Shown here: positions 28,201 to 39,771 of the stretch, piece after piece | Layout of the letters: each line of letters begins with the position of its first letter | Position numbering within the stretch: the stretch's first letter is position 1 | Assembly: GCF_023712105.1 (NCBI RefSeq) | Contig: NZ_JAMLJI010000001.1 | Location: 806,001 to 870,000 of the forward strand | Direction: 5' to 3' | Length of the DNA: 64,000 bases | Source: Larsenimonas suaedae | GTDB lineage: Bacteria > Pseudomonadota > Gammaproteobacteria > Pseudomonadales > Halomonadaceae | Notes under the pieces: model-generated | What the model saw: the letters and a program-made list of their open reading frames with translations, nothing else | Database searches by the model: none | What the model was told of the DNA's origin: nothing | Program-made: the position numbers and the translations under genes

Positions 28201-28818
28201 CTATGTCAATACACCGCTGTGAAACCTGAAGTGGGTATCCGTGGACTCGATCAGTTCACGCTCATGTTCTCGAAACGCGGCAATCCGCTCATCTACGTTA
28301 TCGTCCGAACCGGCATAATCACGAGCCAGCCCCAGATAATCCTCGAAATGGCGCGCCTCGGACTTGAGCAGGGTTCGGTAATAGCGTGCCAGTTCGTCAT
28401 CAAGGTGCGGGATGAGACTTGCAAAGCGTTCACAGGAGCGCGCCTCGATAAAGGCCCCCACGATCAGGATATCGATCAGACGCCCTGGCTCGTTCTTGCG
28501 CACATGCGCGCGAAGCCCCTCTGCGTAGCGCGACGCGCTCAAATGGCTGTAGTCGATCCCGCGTGCGGCCATCAGCCCGACCACCTGCTCGAAGTGAAGC
28601 AATTCCTCGCGGGCAAGCTGAGACATCTTGCTCAAGAGTCCCGGCTTTTCGACGTAGCGAAACAAAAGGTGCATGGCCGTTGACGCCGCCTTCTTTTCGC
28701 ATTGGGCGTGATCGATCAAAAGAATCTCGTTGTGCGCCGCCGCCGCCTCAATCCAGGCTGCGGGCGTACGACAGGGCAGGAAGTCGAGCAGAACCTTGGG
28801 AACCTGATCCGAAACCAT
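28201..28818 (-). CDS. miaE: tRNA-(2-methylthio-N6-isopentenyladenosine) hydroxylase MiaE
   Basis: This 205-residue non-heme diiron monooxygenase hydroxylates the isopentenyl group of ms2i6A37 in tRNAs reading UNN codons, using oxygen. Iron-ligand patterns are visible in REELLHFEQV, IEARSCERF and SEARHFEDY. The ATG at 28818 has AAGGAAAG upstream and begins the family-conserved DQVPKVLLDFLPCRTP; reading on to 28935 adds an unrelated tail. The gene sits upstream of the large regulator. The hydroxylation depends on oxygen, so it can report aerobic state. Confidence 0.9.
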   Translation of the reverse strand: MVSDQVPKVLLDFLPCRTPAAWIEAAAAHNEILLIDHAQCEKKAASTAMHLLFRYVEKPGLLSKMSQLAREELLHFEQVVGLMAARGIDYSHLSASRYAEGLRAHVRKNEPGRLIDILIVGAFIEARSCERFASLIPHLDDELARYYRTLLKSEARHFEDYLGLARDYAGSDDNVDERIAAFREHERELIESTDTHFRFHSGVLT

Positions 28819-29102
28819 CCTTTCTTTCCTTAACAAAACGGCAGAATTAACAAACGGTCGAACTAACAACGACGGTGATAACGCGCCATTGTCGCCAGTC
28901 CGGCGCGCCACGTCGACACTTACACCGGAAAGCACCGGATGAACATCGCCTATGGCCGCGTGTGATACGCAGCCGCTCCCTTAACATTGTCGACACTTTG
29001 CCGTAAACTCTCGGGCCTCGAAGCGCGGCGGGTTACTGTGTCTTGCCCGATACCTAAACCATGCCGCGCCTTCGACACAGATAACCAACGAGGACCACCA
29101 CC

Positions 29103-31706
29103 GTGCTTGAAGCCTATCGTCAGCATGTCGAGGAACGCGCGCTCGACGGCGTACCGCCCAAGCCGCTGAATGCGGAAATGACCAGTGAACTGGTCGAGCT
29201 ACTTAAAAATCCGCCGGCCGGCGAAGAAGCCTTTCTACTTGAGTTGTTGACCGACCGCATCCCCCCGGGGGTCGATGAAGCAGCCTATGTAAAGGCCGGT
29301 TTTTTGGCAGCGATTGCCAAGGGTGAGACGCAGTCACCGCTGATCGACAAGGTTCACGCCGTCAAACTGCTTGGCACCATGCAGGGTGGGTACAACATCG
29401 CAACACTGGTCGAGCTGCTCGACGATGAGACCCTGGCCGCGGAAACCGCCGAACAGCTCAAGCACACGCTGTTGATGTTCGATGCGTTCCATGACGTTGC
29501 CGACCGAGCCAAGGCGGGCAACGCCCACGCTCAGGGCGTGATCGAATCCTGGGCCGATGCCGAATGGTTCAAGGCCAAGGCGCCGGTACCTGAAAAAGTA
29601 AGCATTGCGGTCTTCAAGGTGCCCGGCGAAACCAATACCGACGACCTGTCTCCGGCGCCTGACGCCTGGTCTCGCCCGGACATACCGCTGCACGCGAACG
29701 CGATGCTCAAGAACCCGCGCGAAGGCATCGACCCCGAAGAGCCTGGCAACAAGGGCCCGCTTTCCCAGATCGACGCCGTCAAGGCCAAGGGGTTCCCGGT
29801 GGCCTACGTCGGTGACGTCGTCGGTACCGGCTCCTCGCGCAAGTCTGCCACCAACTCGGTTCTTTGGTTCTTCGGCGACGACATTCCAAACGTTCCCAAC
29901 AAGCGCGCCGGCGGCTTCTGCTTTGGCGGCAAGATCGCACCGATTTTCTTCAACACCATGGAAGACGCCGGTGCCCTGCCGATCGAAATGGACGTCTCGA
30001 ACATGGCCATGGGCGACGTCATTGACGTGTATCCGTTCGAGGGCAAGGTCTGCCGTCATGACACCGACGACGTACTGTCGACGTTCGAGCTGAAAACGCG
30101 CGTCCTCCTTGATGAGGTGCGCGCCGGTGGCCGTATTCCGCTGATCATCGGTCGCGGCCTGACCCAGAAAGCGCGTGACTACCTGGGCCTTGGCCCGGCC
30201 GACGACTTCCGCGTTCCGGAACAGCCTGCCGACAATGGCAAGGGCTTTACCCTTGCGCAAAAAATGGTCGGCAAGGCCTGCGGCATGGACGGCGTTCGCC
30301 CCGGCATGTACTGCGAACCGCGCATGACCACGGTCGGATCTCAGGACACCACCGGGCCGATGACGCGTGATGAGCTCAAGGATCTGGCGTGCCTTGGCTT
30401 CCAGGCCGATCTGGTCATGCAGTCCTTCTGCCATACCGCGGCCTACCCGAAACCGATTGATGTTGAAATGCAGCACACCCTGCCTGACTTCATCATGAAC
30501 CGCGGCGGTGTCTCACTGCGTCCGGGCGACGGCATCATCCACTCCTGGCTCAACCGCATGCTGCTGCCGGACACGGTCGGCACCGGCGGGGACTCTCACA
30601 CACGCTTCCCGATGGGCATTTCCTTCCCGGCAGGGTCAGGCCTGGTTGCCTTCGCAGCCGCTACCGGCGTCATGCCGCTGGACATGCCGGAATCGGTACT
30701 GGTGCGCTTCAAGGGCGAACGTCAGCCCGGCATCACCCTGCGTGATCTGGTGCACGCCATTCCGCTTTACGCTATCAAGCAAGGGCTGCTTACGGTCGAG
30801 AAGTCCAACAAGCAGAACGTGTTCTCCGGGCGCGTCCTTGAAATCGAAGGCCTTGAAGACCTGACCGTCGAACAGGCGTTCGAACTGTCAGACGCCTCCG
30901 CCGAGCGCAGCGCCGCCGGGTGCACGATCACGCTTTCAGACGACAGCGTCAGCGAGTACCTGAAATCGAACATCACCCTGCTCAAGTGGATGCTCGACAG
31001 TGGCTACGGCGATGCCCGCACCATCGCGCGCCGCATCGAAGGCATGGAAGAGTGGCTTGCCAACCCGAGCCTGATGCGCGCCGACAAGGACGCGGAATAC
31101 GCCGCCGTGATCGAGATCGATCTGGCCGACGTCGATCAGCCGGTTCTGTGCGCGCCGAACGACCCCGATGACGCTCGCCTTCTCTCTGATGTTGCCGGCG
31201 AGCACATCGATGAGGTCTTCATCGGCTCATGCATGACCAACATCGGCCACTTCCGAGCTGCCGGCAAGCTGCTCGAGAAGCAACCGGCCGGGTCGCTCAA
31301 GACGCGACTGTGGCTGGCGCCGCCCACCAAGATGGATCAGCACCAGCTCACCGAGGAAGGCTACTACAGCATCTATGGCCGTGCTGGTGCGCGCATGGAA
31401 ATGCCGGGCTGCTCGCTGTGCATGGGTAACCAGGCCCGCGTCGCGCCGAAGTCGACGGTCGTATCGACCTCGACTCGAAACTTCCCGAACCGCCTGGGTG
31501 ACGGTGCCAACGTCTATCTGGCGTCTGCCGAGCTTGCGGCAGTGGCGGCGGTCTACGGCGAGCTTCCAAGCGTTGCCCAGTACAAGGAAATCATGAGCGA
31601 GTTCGACGCCATGGCCGGCGAGATCTATCGCTACATGAACTTCCATGAGATCGAAGAGTTTCAGAAGGCGGCCTCCAATGTGATCCCGGTCACCGAAGAA
31701 GCCTGA
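29103..31706 (+). CDS. acnB: bifunctional aconitate hydratase 2 / 2-methylisocitrate dehydratase
   Basis: This 867-residue enzyme is the AcnB type: an N-terminal HEAT-like domain, then a swivel domain ([17 protein letters not shown]), then the catalytic domains. The iron-sulfur cysteines are in [10 protein letters not shown] and in CSLCMGNQ, and the conserved [19 protein letters not shown] is present. It interconverts citrate and isocitrate. The start is a GTG at 29103 with a GAGG site 9 bp upstream. A strong terminator follows. It is separate from the sdh-suc-gltA cluster in this window. Confidence 0.97.
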   Translation: MLEAYRQHVEERALDGVPPKPLNAEMTSELVELLKNPPAGEEAFLLELLTDRIPPGVDEAAYVKAGFLAAIAKGETQSPLIDKVHAVKLLGTMQGGYNIATLVELLDDETLAAETAEQLKHTLLMFDAFHDVADRAKAGNAHAQGVIESWADAEWFKAKAPVPEKVSIAVFKVPGETNTDDLSPAPDAWSRPDIPLHANAMLKNPREGIDPEEPGNKGPLSQIDAVKAKGFPVAYVGDVVGTGSSRKSATNSVLWFFGDDIPNVPNKRAGGFCFGGKIAPIFFNTMEDAGALPIEMDVSNMAMGDVIDVYPFEGKVCRHDTDDVLSTFELKTRVLLDEVRAGGRIPLIIGRGLTQKARDYLGLGPADDFRVPEQPADNGKGFTLAQKMVGKACGMDGVRPGMYCEPRMTTVGSQDTTGPMTRDELKDLACLGFQADLVMQSFCHTAAYPKPIDVEMQHTLPDFIMNRGGVSLRPGDGIIHSWLNRMLLPDTVGTGGDSHTRFPMGISFPAGSGLVAFAAATGVMPLDMPESVLVRFKGERQPGITLRDLVHAIPLYAIKQGLLTVEKSNKQNVFSGRVLEIEGLEDLTVEQAFELSDASAERSAAGCTITLSDDSVSEYLKSNITLLKWMLDSGYGDARTIARRIEGMEEWLANPSLMRADKDAEYAAVIEIDLADVDQPVLCAPNDPDDARLLSDVAGEHIDEVFIGSCMTNIGHFRAAGKLLEKQPAGSLKTRLWLAPPTKMDQHQLTEEGYYSIYGRAGARMEMPGCSLCMGNQARVAPKSTVVSTSTRNFPNRLGDGANVYLASAELAAVAAVYGELPSVAQYKEIMSEFDAMAGEIYRYMNFHEIEEFQKAASNVIPVTEEA

Positions 31707-31725
31707 GCCCTGACTTACACCAAAG

Positions 31726-31753
31726 AAAACCGCCGTTGAACGGCGGTTTTTTT
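31726..31753 (+). terminator. terminator of acnB
   Basis: AAAACCGCCG-TTGAA-CGGCGGTTTT with a following T tract gives an 8-10 bp stem. Confidence 0.88.
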
Positions 31754-31914
31754 ATGTCCAAACGAATGATGACCTTGCTAAACGGTGTAAGCGGTGCCAT
31801 TATAAAACAGTGTTCGATGTTCCTGTCTTATCGAGTGCGCTCGAGACAATGACAATACAAAGCAATGACAGGTCAACAACGCAGGACGCCCTGTATTTTA
31901 TTTCAAGGAGCAAC

Positions 31915-32526
31915 ATGATGAACCGTATTGCATTGATGACAGCACCTCTTCTGATCGGCAGCGCGTTCGTGACTACGACTGCCATGGCAGCAGACACGAA
32001 TACCGCGACCAGCGAAGGCATTTACTCAGGCGTCGGTGTCGGCGAGACACGCGTCCATGACGGCAATCTCCACGCGTTCTCTAACGACAATGCCGGCACC
32101 GCCAGCTTAAGCGACGATGACGACACCGCTCAGAATGCGTTTGTCGGCTACAAGTACAACCCGTACTTCTCCACCGAACTGTCCTTTACAGACCTCGGTG
32201 ATATCGAAGCCCAGGGCAACGGCTCTGACGCCACCCTTAGCACCAAGGCCTATGGCCTGAGTGCCATCGGTGAAGTGCCGATCTACGGCGGCCTGAGCGG
32301 TTATGGCCGTGTCGGCTATGCATATTTCAAGACCGACGGTGACGGCAACTACGCCAATGGCGACAGCGTCGACAACGAATACGGCGGCGCGCCGATGTAC
32401 GGCCTGGGCGCCAAGTATCAGTTCTCTGATGTACCGGTCTTCGTTCGTGCCGAGTACACGCGCTATCAGCTCGACAGCAACTACAAGCTCGATACCGCAA
32501 TGGGTTCTGTTGGCGTTCAGTTCTAA
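31915..32526 (+). CDS. OmpA-like outer-membrane beta-barrel protein
   Basis: This 203-residue protein has a signal peptide cut after TTTAMA (near residue 23) and a mature domain with alternating aromatic beta strands (FVGYKYNPYFSTELSFTDLG, GRVGYAYFKT, KYQFSDVPVFVRAEYTRY). It ends in MGSVGVQF, the terminal phenylalanine signal used by the BAM complex. It is a small 8-stranded barrel with no C-terminal OmpA peptidoglycan domain. The ATG at 31915 has a strong AAGGAG site. The cargo and role are unknown. Confidence 0.82.
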   Translation: MMNRIALMTAPLLIGSAFVTTTAMAADTNTATSEGIYSGVGVGETRVHDGNLHAFSNDNAGTASLSDDDDTAQNAFVGYKYNPYFSTELSFTDLGDIEAQGNGSDATLSTKAYGLSAIGEVPIYGGLSGYGRVGYAYFKTDGDGNYANGDSVDNEYGGAPMYGLGAKYQFSDVPVFVRAEYTRYQLDSNYKLDTAMGSVGVQF

Positions 32527-32540
32527 GACCAACCGCCGAT

Positions 32541-32571
32541 AAAAAAACGCCGCTTAACGCGGCGTTTTTTT
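32541..32571. terminator. bidirectional terminator after the OmpA-like gene
   Basis: AAAAAACGCCGC-TTAAC-GCGGCGTTTTTT forms a near-perfect stem with A and T tracts on both sides, able to end both convergent transcripts. Confidence 0.9.
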
Positions 32572-33952
32572 ATGCCTGCCGGTAATGATTCAAGACAAGG
32601 CGGGATGGGCCGGGAGCCGCAAGCAGACGCTTGATCGCCTGAAGTGCGCCCGGTGTTGCCCTGTCGACATGAAGCGTTGCCTCATCCGCACCGCCTTCCA
32701 TAACCGGAGCGCTTCCAGCCATTGGGGCCTGCCACTTTAAAAGCGTCAGCGCCCGACCCTGGCCATGAGTGTTCCAGAACGCTTGCCATGCAGACCAGTC
32801 GAGCGCTGTCGCCTCCGGAAACACGACCCAGACTCTGACATTGCGGTCACGCGATAGCGCAAGCACGCGCGCGCGCAGCTCAGCGTCCTCACCCCCATTC
32901 GCACCAAAGCAGCGCGTTACAGTCTGTTCGTCGACCACCCCATCCAGCGCAAGCCAGTCAACGGGCAGAACAAACACGTCCCTGCGCTCAGTTAGCACAT
33001 CCAGCGCCGTCAATTGCTTGATGGCAGCACGCTCCTGCTCACGCGTCAGCACCGACAACGCGGCCTGCTGGGCACATCCTCGAAGATAGAAAGACTCATC
33101 GCCCTGGGGCGAATGACTTGCCAGCTCGTCGGTACCGTTGACATGAATCGGAGCGCAATGTCGCGCCAACTCGGGTAGCTCTGAGTCGGCGCTCCCGATC
33201 ACCCAAAGCTGTGTCATATACGTAAGCCACTCACGACCAGACTCGCTGTCAATGCCTGGAAAGCACACTGCGCCCGGTTGCAACCCCGCATTGGGAAGCG
33301 ACAGACACAAGACACGCTCGCGCTCGGCCCAGTCGGCCACCCGATGATAGTCGGAAAGCGTAAGCTCACCGATCAACGCCACATTGCATTCCTGAGGAGC
33401 CGATCGAATCTCGAGCGCCAACGGCGTTGGGCCGGATGCCTCGAAGCTTGGCAAATGAAGCCGCTCACGATCCCATTCTGTGGTAAGCACACTTTCTGGA
33501 AGATCGAAAACGCCCGCGCCCTGCCCTGCCAATACCAAGTCCGCCCCATCTGATATCTGACACAGCCAATATGGCGTTGGTTCGATCCGGCGATATACCT
33601 GCCCCGCTGTCGCGTTTAATGCGCCCCCTTCCTCAGGTGTCACGACAACGACGAGTAACTGCCCGCTATTATTCAGGCGCGCATTCGAGGGAAAGAGCGC
33701 CTCAAAGGACGCAGGCGACAGCATGAGCGCCACAGGCACGTCAGGCCGGAGTGCATGCGTGGTTCTTGCGGCCTGAAGCGCAAGCACTGCAGGCAATCGA
33801 TGGGTTGGCATATCGGTTCCGACGCCCGTCAGCTCGAGAGACTCATCGAGCCAGGTCGTGGCAACCCCCTTGACGCGTAAAAGCTGCATCAAAAGCGTTT
33901 TACCATCGAGTGAATCGCGCTCTGGCTCACTGTAGGCACAGGAATCTGACAT
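32570..33952 (-). CDS. conserved hypothetical protein, 460 residues
   Basis: I do not recognise this protein. It has no clear signal peptide or membrane segment. Composition is ordinary, and alternating hydrophobic strands (QLLVVVVTPEEGGA, VALIGELTL, RVLCLSLPN, VRVWVVFPEATALDWSAW) suggest an alpha/beta fold with several repeated subdomains. The ATG at 33952 has a GGAGG site 10 bp upstream; an ATG at 33997 is an alternative. It lies between the OmpA-like gene and the sucCD side of the TCA cluster and shares no strand neighbour of known function. Confidence 0.6.
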   Translation of the reverse strand: MSDSCAYSEPERDSLDGKTLLMQLLRVKGVATTWLDESLELTGVGTDMPTHRLPAVLALQAARTTHALRPDVPVALMLSPASFEALFPSNARLNNSGQLLVVVVTPEEGGALNATAGQVYRRIEPTPYWLCQISDGADLVLAGQGAGVFDLPESVLTTEWDRERLHLPSFEASGPTPLALEIRSAPQECNVALIGELTLSDYHRVADWAERERVLCLSLPNAGLQPGAVCFPGIDSESGREWLTYMTQLWVIGSADSELPELARHCAPIHVNGTDELASHSPQGDESFYLRGCAQQAALSVLTREQERAAIKQLTALDVLTERRDVFVLPVDWLALDGVVDEQTVTRCFGANGGEDAELRARVLALSRDRNVRVWVVFPEATALDWSAWQAFWNTHGQGRALTLLKWQAPMAGSAPVMEGGADEATLHVDRATPGALQAIKRLLAAPGPSRLVLNHYRQA

Positions 33953-34039
33953 GACAGGGGGTCCTCCGGGTAGGTGGTTAGAGTAACCAATACCCATCCG
34001 TTAAACTTGACCCAACAGCGCACAGGGAGGCCGTAGCGC

Positions 34040-34405
34040 ATGATCAAAAGGCTACTGAATCGTTTAAAAACCGGGCCTCGTCCGGCGCACTCAACGCGTC
34101 TGCGTCTGATTATCTGCGGAAGCGATGCTGCGCACTACAGCCTGCTGAGCGCCTTGAAGGGTAGATACGACGTGGTCGCTCTGATCACGACCGATCCGTG
34201 GCAGCGCGGCACGACGCTTGAGGGTGTTCCTCTTCACTACCCAAGTGAAGTACCCGCGTTGTGGCAGCGCTTCAAGGTCGACCGGCTGGTGATCTGCACA
34301 CAGGGGGATCAAAGCGTGATCGAACAGGCAACCCCGGCGCGGTCGACGCCCTTTCTATGGGCGTGGGGCAGTGAGTTGGACACAGCGTCATCTGAATCAC
34401 ATTAA
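34040..34405 (+). CDS. small protein resembling the CoA-binding_3 / CapD N-terminal nucleotide-binding domain
   Basis: This 121-residue protein reads RLIICGSDAAHYSLLSAL near residues 22-39, then VALITTDPWQRGTTLEGVPL (about 46-65) and RLVICT. This order (nucleotide-binding strand, a DDP-like aspartate loop with GVPL, then a strand ending in VI) resembles the N-terminal domain of CapD/WbpM-type nucleotide-sugar epimerases, but the catalytic epimerase part is absent. It may be a degenerate or stand-alone domain. It diverges from the 460-residue gene and ends at a hairpin before sucD. Confidence 0.55.
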   Translation: MIKRLLNRLKTGPRPAHSTRLRLIICGSDAAHYSLLSALKGRYDVVALITTDPWQRGTTLEGVPLHYPSEVPALWQRFKVDRLVICTQGDQSVIEQATPARSTPFLWAWGSELDTASSESH

Positions 34406-34439
34406 AAAAACCCCCGACGCCTGCGCGCCGAGGGTTTTC
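34404..34439. terminator. imperfect terminator between convergent small protein gene and sucD
   Basis: AAACCC/GGGTTT with mismatched inner pairs (CCCCGACGC against GCGCCGAGGG), flanked by A and T tracts. The stem is imperfect but oriented for both strands. Confidence 0.5.
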
Positions 34440-34460
34440 TGAGAGCAGCTGACCTTGATC

Positions 34461-35333
34461 TTACCAGCCAGTCGCTTCCTTCAGGGCATCGCCGATTTCA
34501 GCCAGCGAACGGACGGTCTTGACGCCCGCTGCTTCAAGCGCTGCAAACTTTTCATCTGCAGTGCCCTTGCCGCCAGCGATGATAGCGCCCGCATGGCCCA
34601 TGCGCTTGCCGGGAGGCGCAGTCACACCTGCGATGTAGGCAACGACCGGCTTGGAGACGTGCTCCTTGATGTAGGCTGCTGCATCTTCTTCTGCCGTGCC
34701 GCCGATCTCACCGATCATGACGATCGCTTCGGTCTGCTCGTCCTTTTCAAACATCTCGAGGATGTCGATGAAGTGTGAGCCCGGAATCGGGTCACCGCCG
34801 ATACCGACACAGGTCGACTGACCGAAGCCATGATCGGTGGTCTGCTTGACCGCTTCGTAGGTCAGCGTGCCGGAACGAGACACGATACCGACCTTGCCAG
34901 GCTTATGGATGTGGCCCGGCATGATGCCGATCTTGGTTTGCCCCGGCGTGATCACACCCGGGCAGTTCGGGCCGATCAGGCGCACGCCGAGTTGATCGCA
35001 CTTAACCTTGACCTCAAGCATATCAAGCGTCGGGATGCCTTCGGTGATGCAGACGATCAGCTTGATGCCCGCATCGGCTGCTTCAAGGATCGAGTCCTTG
35101 CAGAACGCGGCCGGCACGTAGATGACGGTCGCTTCGGCGCCAGTCTGCTCGACGGCTTCGGCGACGGTATTGAATACCGGCAGACCGAGGTGGGTCTGTC
35201 CGCCCTTACCGGGCGTCACACCACCAACCATGTTGGTGCCGTACTCGAGCGCCTGCTCGGAATGGAACGTACCCTGGCCACCAGTGAACCCCTGGCAGAT
35301 GACCTTGGTGTTCTTGTCGATCAAAATACTCAT
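34461..35333 (-). CDS. sucD: succinate--CoA ligase, alpha subunit
   Basis: This 290-residue subunit has the CoA-binding Rossmann start ([20 protein letters not shown]) and the active-site phosphohistidine region [14 protein letters not shown] near residue 247. With SucC it makes succinyl-CoA from succinate, CoA and a nucleoside triphosphate, or the reverse in the TCA cycle. Its ATG shares one base with the sucC stop (TAATG). It is the last gene of the suc group and a weak terminator follows. Confidence 0.96.
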   Translation of the reverse strand: MSILIDKNTKVICQGFTGGQGTFHSEQALEYGTNMVGGVTPGKGGQTHLGLPVFNTVAEAVEQTGAEATVIYVPAAFCKDSILEAADAGIKLIVCITEGIPTLDMLEVKVKCDQLGVRLIGPNCPGVITPGQTKIGIMPGHIHKPGKVGIVSRSGTLTYEAVKQTTDHGFGQSTCVGIGGDPIPGSHFIDILEMFEKDEQTEAIVMIGEIGGTAEEDAAAYIKEHVSKPVVAYIAGVTAPPGKRMGHAGAIIAGGKGTADEKFAALEAAGVKTVRSLAEIGDALKEATGW

Positions 35334-36499
35334 TACTTGCCCTCCGCTGCTTTCACGACCTGCTGCGCAGCATCAGTCAGGCTCGTGGCCGCGATGATGT
35401 TCAATCCGCTATCGGCCAGTTTCTGTGCACCCAATTCGGCGTTGTTGCCTTCCAGGCGAACCACGACCGGCACATTGACACCAACCTGCTCGACGGCACC
35501 GATGATGCCTTCAGCGATCATGTCGCAGCGCACGATACCACCGAAGATGTTGACCAGAACCGCTTTGACGGAGTCATCGGACAGGATAATCTTGAAGGCT
35601 TCGCCAACGCGCTCTTTGGTCGCGCCACCGCCGACATCGAGGAAGTTCGCCGGCTGGCCGCCGTTGAGCTTGATGATGTCCATGGTACCCATGGCAAGAC
35701 CGGCGCCATTGACCATGCAGCCGATGTTGCCATCGAGTGCCACATAGTTGAGTTCCCACTGCTGGGCATGCGCTTCGCGCTCGTCTTCCTGCGACGGATC
35801 ACGCATTTCCTGCAGATCCGGATGACGGTAGAGCGCATTGCTGTCCAGACCGATCTTGGCGTCCAGACAGTGCAGGTTACCTTCATCGGTAATAACCAGC
35901 GGGTTGATCTCAAGAAGTGCCAGATCCTTGTCCTGGAACAGCTTGGCAAGCCCCAGGAAGATCTTGGTGAACTGCTTGACCTGATCCTTGTTCAAACCGA
36001 GCTTGAACGCGAGATCACGGGCCTGATACGGCTGAGCACCGGTGAGCGGATCGACTTCGGCCTTGAGAATTTTCTCGGGCGTTTCCTCGGCCACCTTCTC
36101 GATTTCAACGCCACCTTCGGTTGACGCCATGAACACGATACGACGTGTGCCACGGTCGACAACAGCGCCAAGATACAGCTCGTTGGCGATGTCGGTGCAG
36201 TTTTCTACCAGAATCTTGGCAACCGGCTGACCTTTTTCATCAGTCTGAAAGGTGACCAGGTTCTTGCCAAGCCACTGCTCCGCGAATTCCTTGGCAGCGT
36301 CCGGGGACTCGACCAGCTTGACGCCGCCGGCCTTGCCGCGGCCGCCTGCGTGGACCTGAGCCTTGACGACCCATTTGTCACCACCGATTTTCTTGCATGC
36401 CTCTGCGGCTTCTTCGGGTGTGTCAACGGCAAAGCCCTTGGACACCGGCAAACCGTAATCGGCAAACAGTTGTTTTGACTGATACTCGTGAAGATTCAT
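35333..36499 (-). CDS. sucC: succinate--CoA ligase, beta subunit
   Basis: This 388-residue subunit has E. coli length and carries the ATP-grasp fold with [19 protein letters not shown] and the [11 protein letters not shown] region that binds nucleotide and metal. The ATG at 36499 begins [12 protein letters not shown], the family start; reading upstream to 36592 adds an unrelated tail. It is coupled to sucD. A terminator after lpdA lies just upstream, so sucCD may be a separate transcript from sucAB-lpdA. Confidence 0.96.
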   Translation of the reverse strand: MNLHEYQSKQLFADYGLPVSKGFAVDTPEEAAEACKKIGGDKWVVKAQVHAGGRGKAGGVKLVESPDAAKEFAEQWLGKNLVTFQTDEKGQPVAKILVENCTDIANELYLGAVVDRGTRRIVFMASTEGGVEIEKVAEETPEKILKAEVDPLTGAQPYQARDLAFKLGLNKDQVKQFTKIFLGLAKLFQDKDLALLEINPLVITDEGNLHCLDAKIGLDSNALYRHPDLQEMRDPSQEDEREAHAQQWELNYVALDGNIGCMVNGAGLAMGTMDIIKLNGGQPANFLDVGGGATKERVGEAFKIILSDDSVKAVLVNIFGGIVRCDMIAEGIIGAVEQVGVNVPVVVRLEGNNAELGAQKLADSGLNIIAATSLTDAAQQVVKAAEGK

Positions 36500-36570
36500 C
36501 GTCTCATGCCATTGGTTGCATTGGACTCCCACGGCCGGCCAGGATCGTTCTTGCCATCGGGCCGACCACG

Positions 36571-36595
36571 AAAAACCGGTGACCTCGGTCACCGG
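36571..36595 (-). terminator. terminator between lpdA and sucC
   Basis: CCGGTGAC-CTCG-GTCACCGG is an 8-bp perfect stem followed on the minus strand by TTTTT. It lies just downstream of the lpdA start-to-stop unit and 72 bp before the sucC ATG. Confidence 0.75.
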
Positions 36596-36615
36596 CCATA
36601 CGCCGGATAAGGCGC

Positions 36616-38118
<1,503 letters not shown>

Positions 38119-38123
38119 TCAGC

Positions 38124-39728
38124 TTACACATCCAGTAGGAAGCGCGCCGGATCTTCCAGCAGCTCCTTGATCGCCACCAAGAATTGTACGGCGTCCTTGC
38201 CATCGATCATGCGGTGATCGTAGGAAAGTGCCAGATACATCATGGGGCGGATCTCGACCTTGCCGTTAACGGCCATGGGACGCTCTTGAATCTTGTGCAT
38301 ACCCATGATGGCGGTCTGCGGCGGATTGAGAATCGGCGTCGACATCAACGAGCCAAAGATACCGCCGTTGGTGATGGTAAACGTACCACCCTGCATGTCT
38401 TCAATGCCGAGCTTGCCTTCGCGTCCACGCTTACCGAAATCGCCGATGTTCTTCTCGACGTCGGCAAGTTTCATGCTGTCGGTATCACGCAGGACCGGCA
38501 CGACCAGACCGCGCGGCGTCGATACGGCAACACCGATGTCCTGGTAGCCGTGATAGACGATGTCGGTGCCGTCAATGGAGGCGTTAACGTCCGGGAAGCG
38601 CTTGAGTGCCTCGGTCGCGGCCTTGACGAAAAAGCCCATGAAGCCGAGTTTGACGTCGTGCGTCTTCTGGAAGACGTCCTTGTACTGCGACCGAAGGTTC
38701 ATGACTTCCGTCATATCGACTTCGTTGTAGGTCGTAAGCATCGCCGCGGTTTGCTGGGCCTGAACCAGTCGCTTGGCGATGGTCTGACGCAGACGGCTCA
38801 TCGGCACGCGCTTCTCCGGACGATCCCCTTCCGGGACATCGACCTGAGGTGCAGACGGTGCGTCTTTCTTGGCCGGCGTCTTGTCAGAAGACGCCGATTT
38901 TTTCGCGCTGCCTTCCTTGATGGCGCGCTGAACGTCTTCCTTCAGAACACGCCCGCCCTTGCCGGTGCCTTCGATTTTAGACACGTCCAGGTCGTTTTCA
39001 GCGGCAAGCTTGCGCGCTGAAGGTGCGAGAATCTTGTCACCGACCTGCTCGTCCTGATCGCCCTTGTCGTCGGCGCCCTTGCTGTCAGAGCCTTCTTCAG
39101 AGTCGGAACCGCTGCCGTCCGCGCCGCCTTCAACAAAGGTGGCAAGCACCTGCTCGGATTCGACCGTGTCACCCTCTTCGGCCTTCAGCTCTTTCAAGCT
39201 GCCATCTGCGGGCGCAACAACTTCGAGAACAACCTTGTCGGTTTCGATGTCGACAATCAGCTCATCGCGTTTGACGGCGTCGCCCGGTTTCTTGTGCCAG
39301 GTACCGATCGTGCCTTCCTGAACGGATTCAGGGAACGCCGGCGCTTTCACGTCGTGGGACTTGCCGCCGCCTGTCGAGGCTTTTTGCGCCTTTTCTTGCT
39401 TGTCGCTGTCTTCGGCATCAGACGCGCTGTCATCGGAGGCACTTTCATCGTCGGAGGCGTCGCTGGATGAAGCGTCGCCGCCGTCGGCATTGGGCTCACC
39501 AAGTTGACCGAGCACCTGCTCGGATTCACACGTCTCGCCTTCGTCGATCAGAATTTCCTTGATCGTGCCGTCTTCAGGCGCCACGACTTCAAGAACAACC
39601 TTGTCGGTTTCGATTTCAACGATCAGTTCATCACGCGATACCGAATCGCCCGGTTTCTTGTGCCAAGTGGCAACAGTGCCCTCGGCGACGGATTCCGGAA
39701 AACTTGGCGCTTTAATATCGGTTGCCAT
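38124..39728 (-). CDS. sucB: 2-oxoglutarate dehydrogenase E2 (dihydrolipoyllysine succinyltransferase) with two lipoyl domains
   Basis: This 534-residue protein contains two lipoyl domains in tandem. The lipoylated lysines are K43 ([10 protein letters not shown]) and K165 ([10 protein letters not shown]). Acidic, serine-rich linkers separate them from each other and from an E3-binding domain (about residues 232-270, [15 protein letters not shown]). The catalytic domain ends with HRMIDG (H504, D508) in a standard 2-oxoacid dehydrogenase E2 core. E. coli SucB (about 405 residues) has one lipoyl domain, so the duplication is notable. It lies between sucA and lpdA and carries succinyl groups in the TCA cycle. 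Confidence 0.95.
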   Translation of the reverse strand: MATDIKAPSFPESVAEGTVATWHKKPGDSVSRDELIVEIETDKVVLEVVAPEDGTIKEILIDEGETCESEQVLGQLGEPNADGGDASSSDASDDESASDDSASDAEDSDKQEKAQKASTGGGKSHDVKAPAFPESVQEGTIGTWHKKPGDAVKRDELIVDIETDKVVLEVVAPADGSLKELKAEEGDTVESEQVLATFVEGGADGSGSDSEEGSDSKGADDKGDQDEQVGDKILAPSARKLAAENDLDVSKIEGTGKGGRVLKEDVQRAIKEGSAKKSASSDKTPAKKDAPSAPQVDVPEGDRPEKRVPMSRLRQTIAKRLVQAQQTAAMLTTYNEVDMTEVMNLRSQYKDVFQKTHDVKLGFMGFFVKAATEALKRFPDVNASIDGTDIVYHGYQDIGVAVSTPRGLVVPVLRDTDSMKLADVEKNIGDFGKRGREGKLGIEDMQGGTFTITNGGIFGSLMSTPILNPPQTAIMGMHKIQERPMAVNGKVEIRPMMYLALSYDHRMIDGKDAVQFLVAIKELLEDPARFLLDV

Positions 39729-39771
39729 TGGGATTCCTTAGTTCATCTTCTCTCTAGACCCGACTCGGCCT

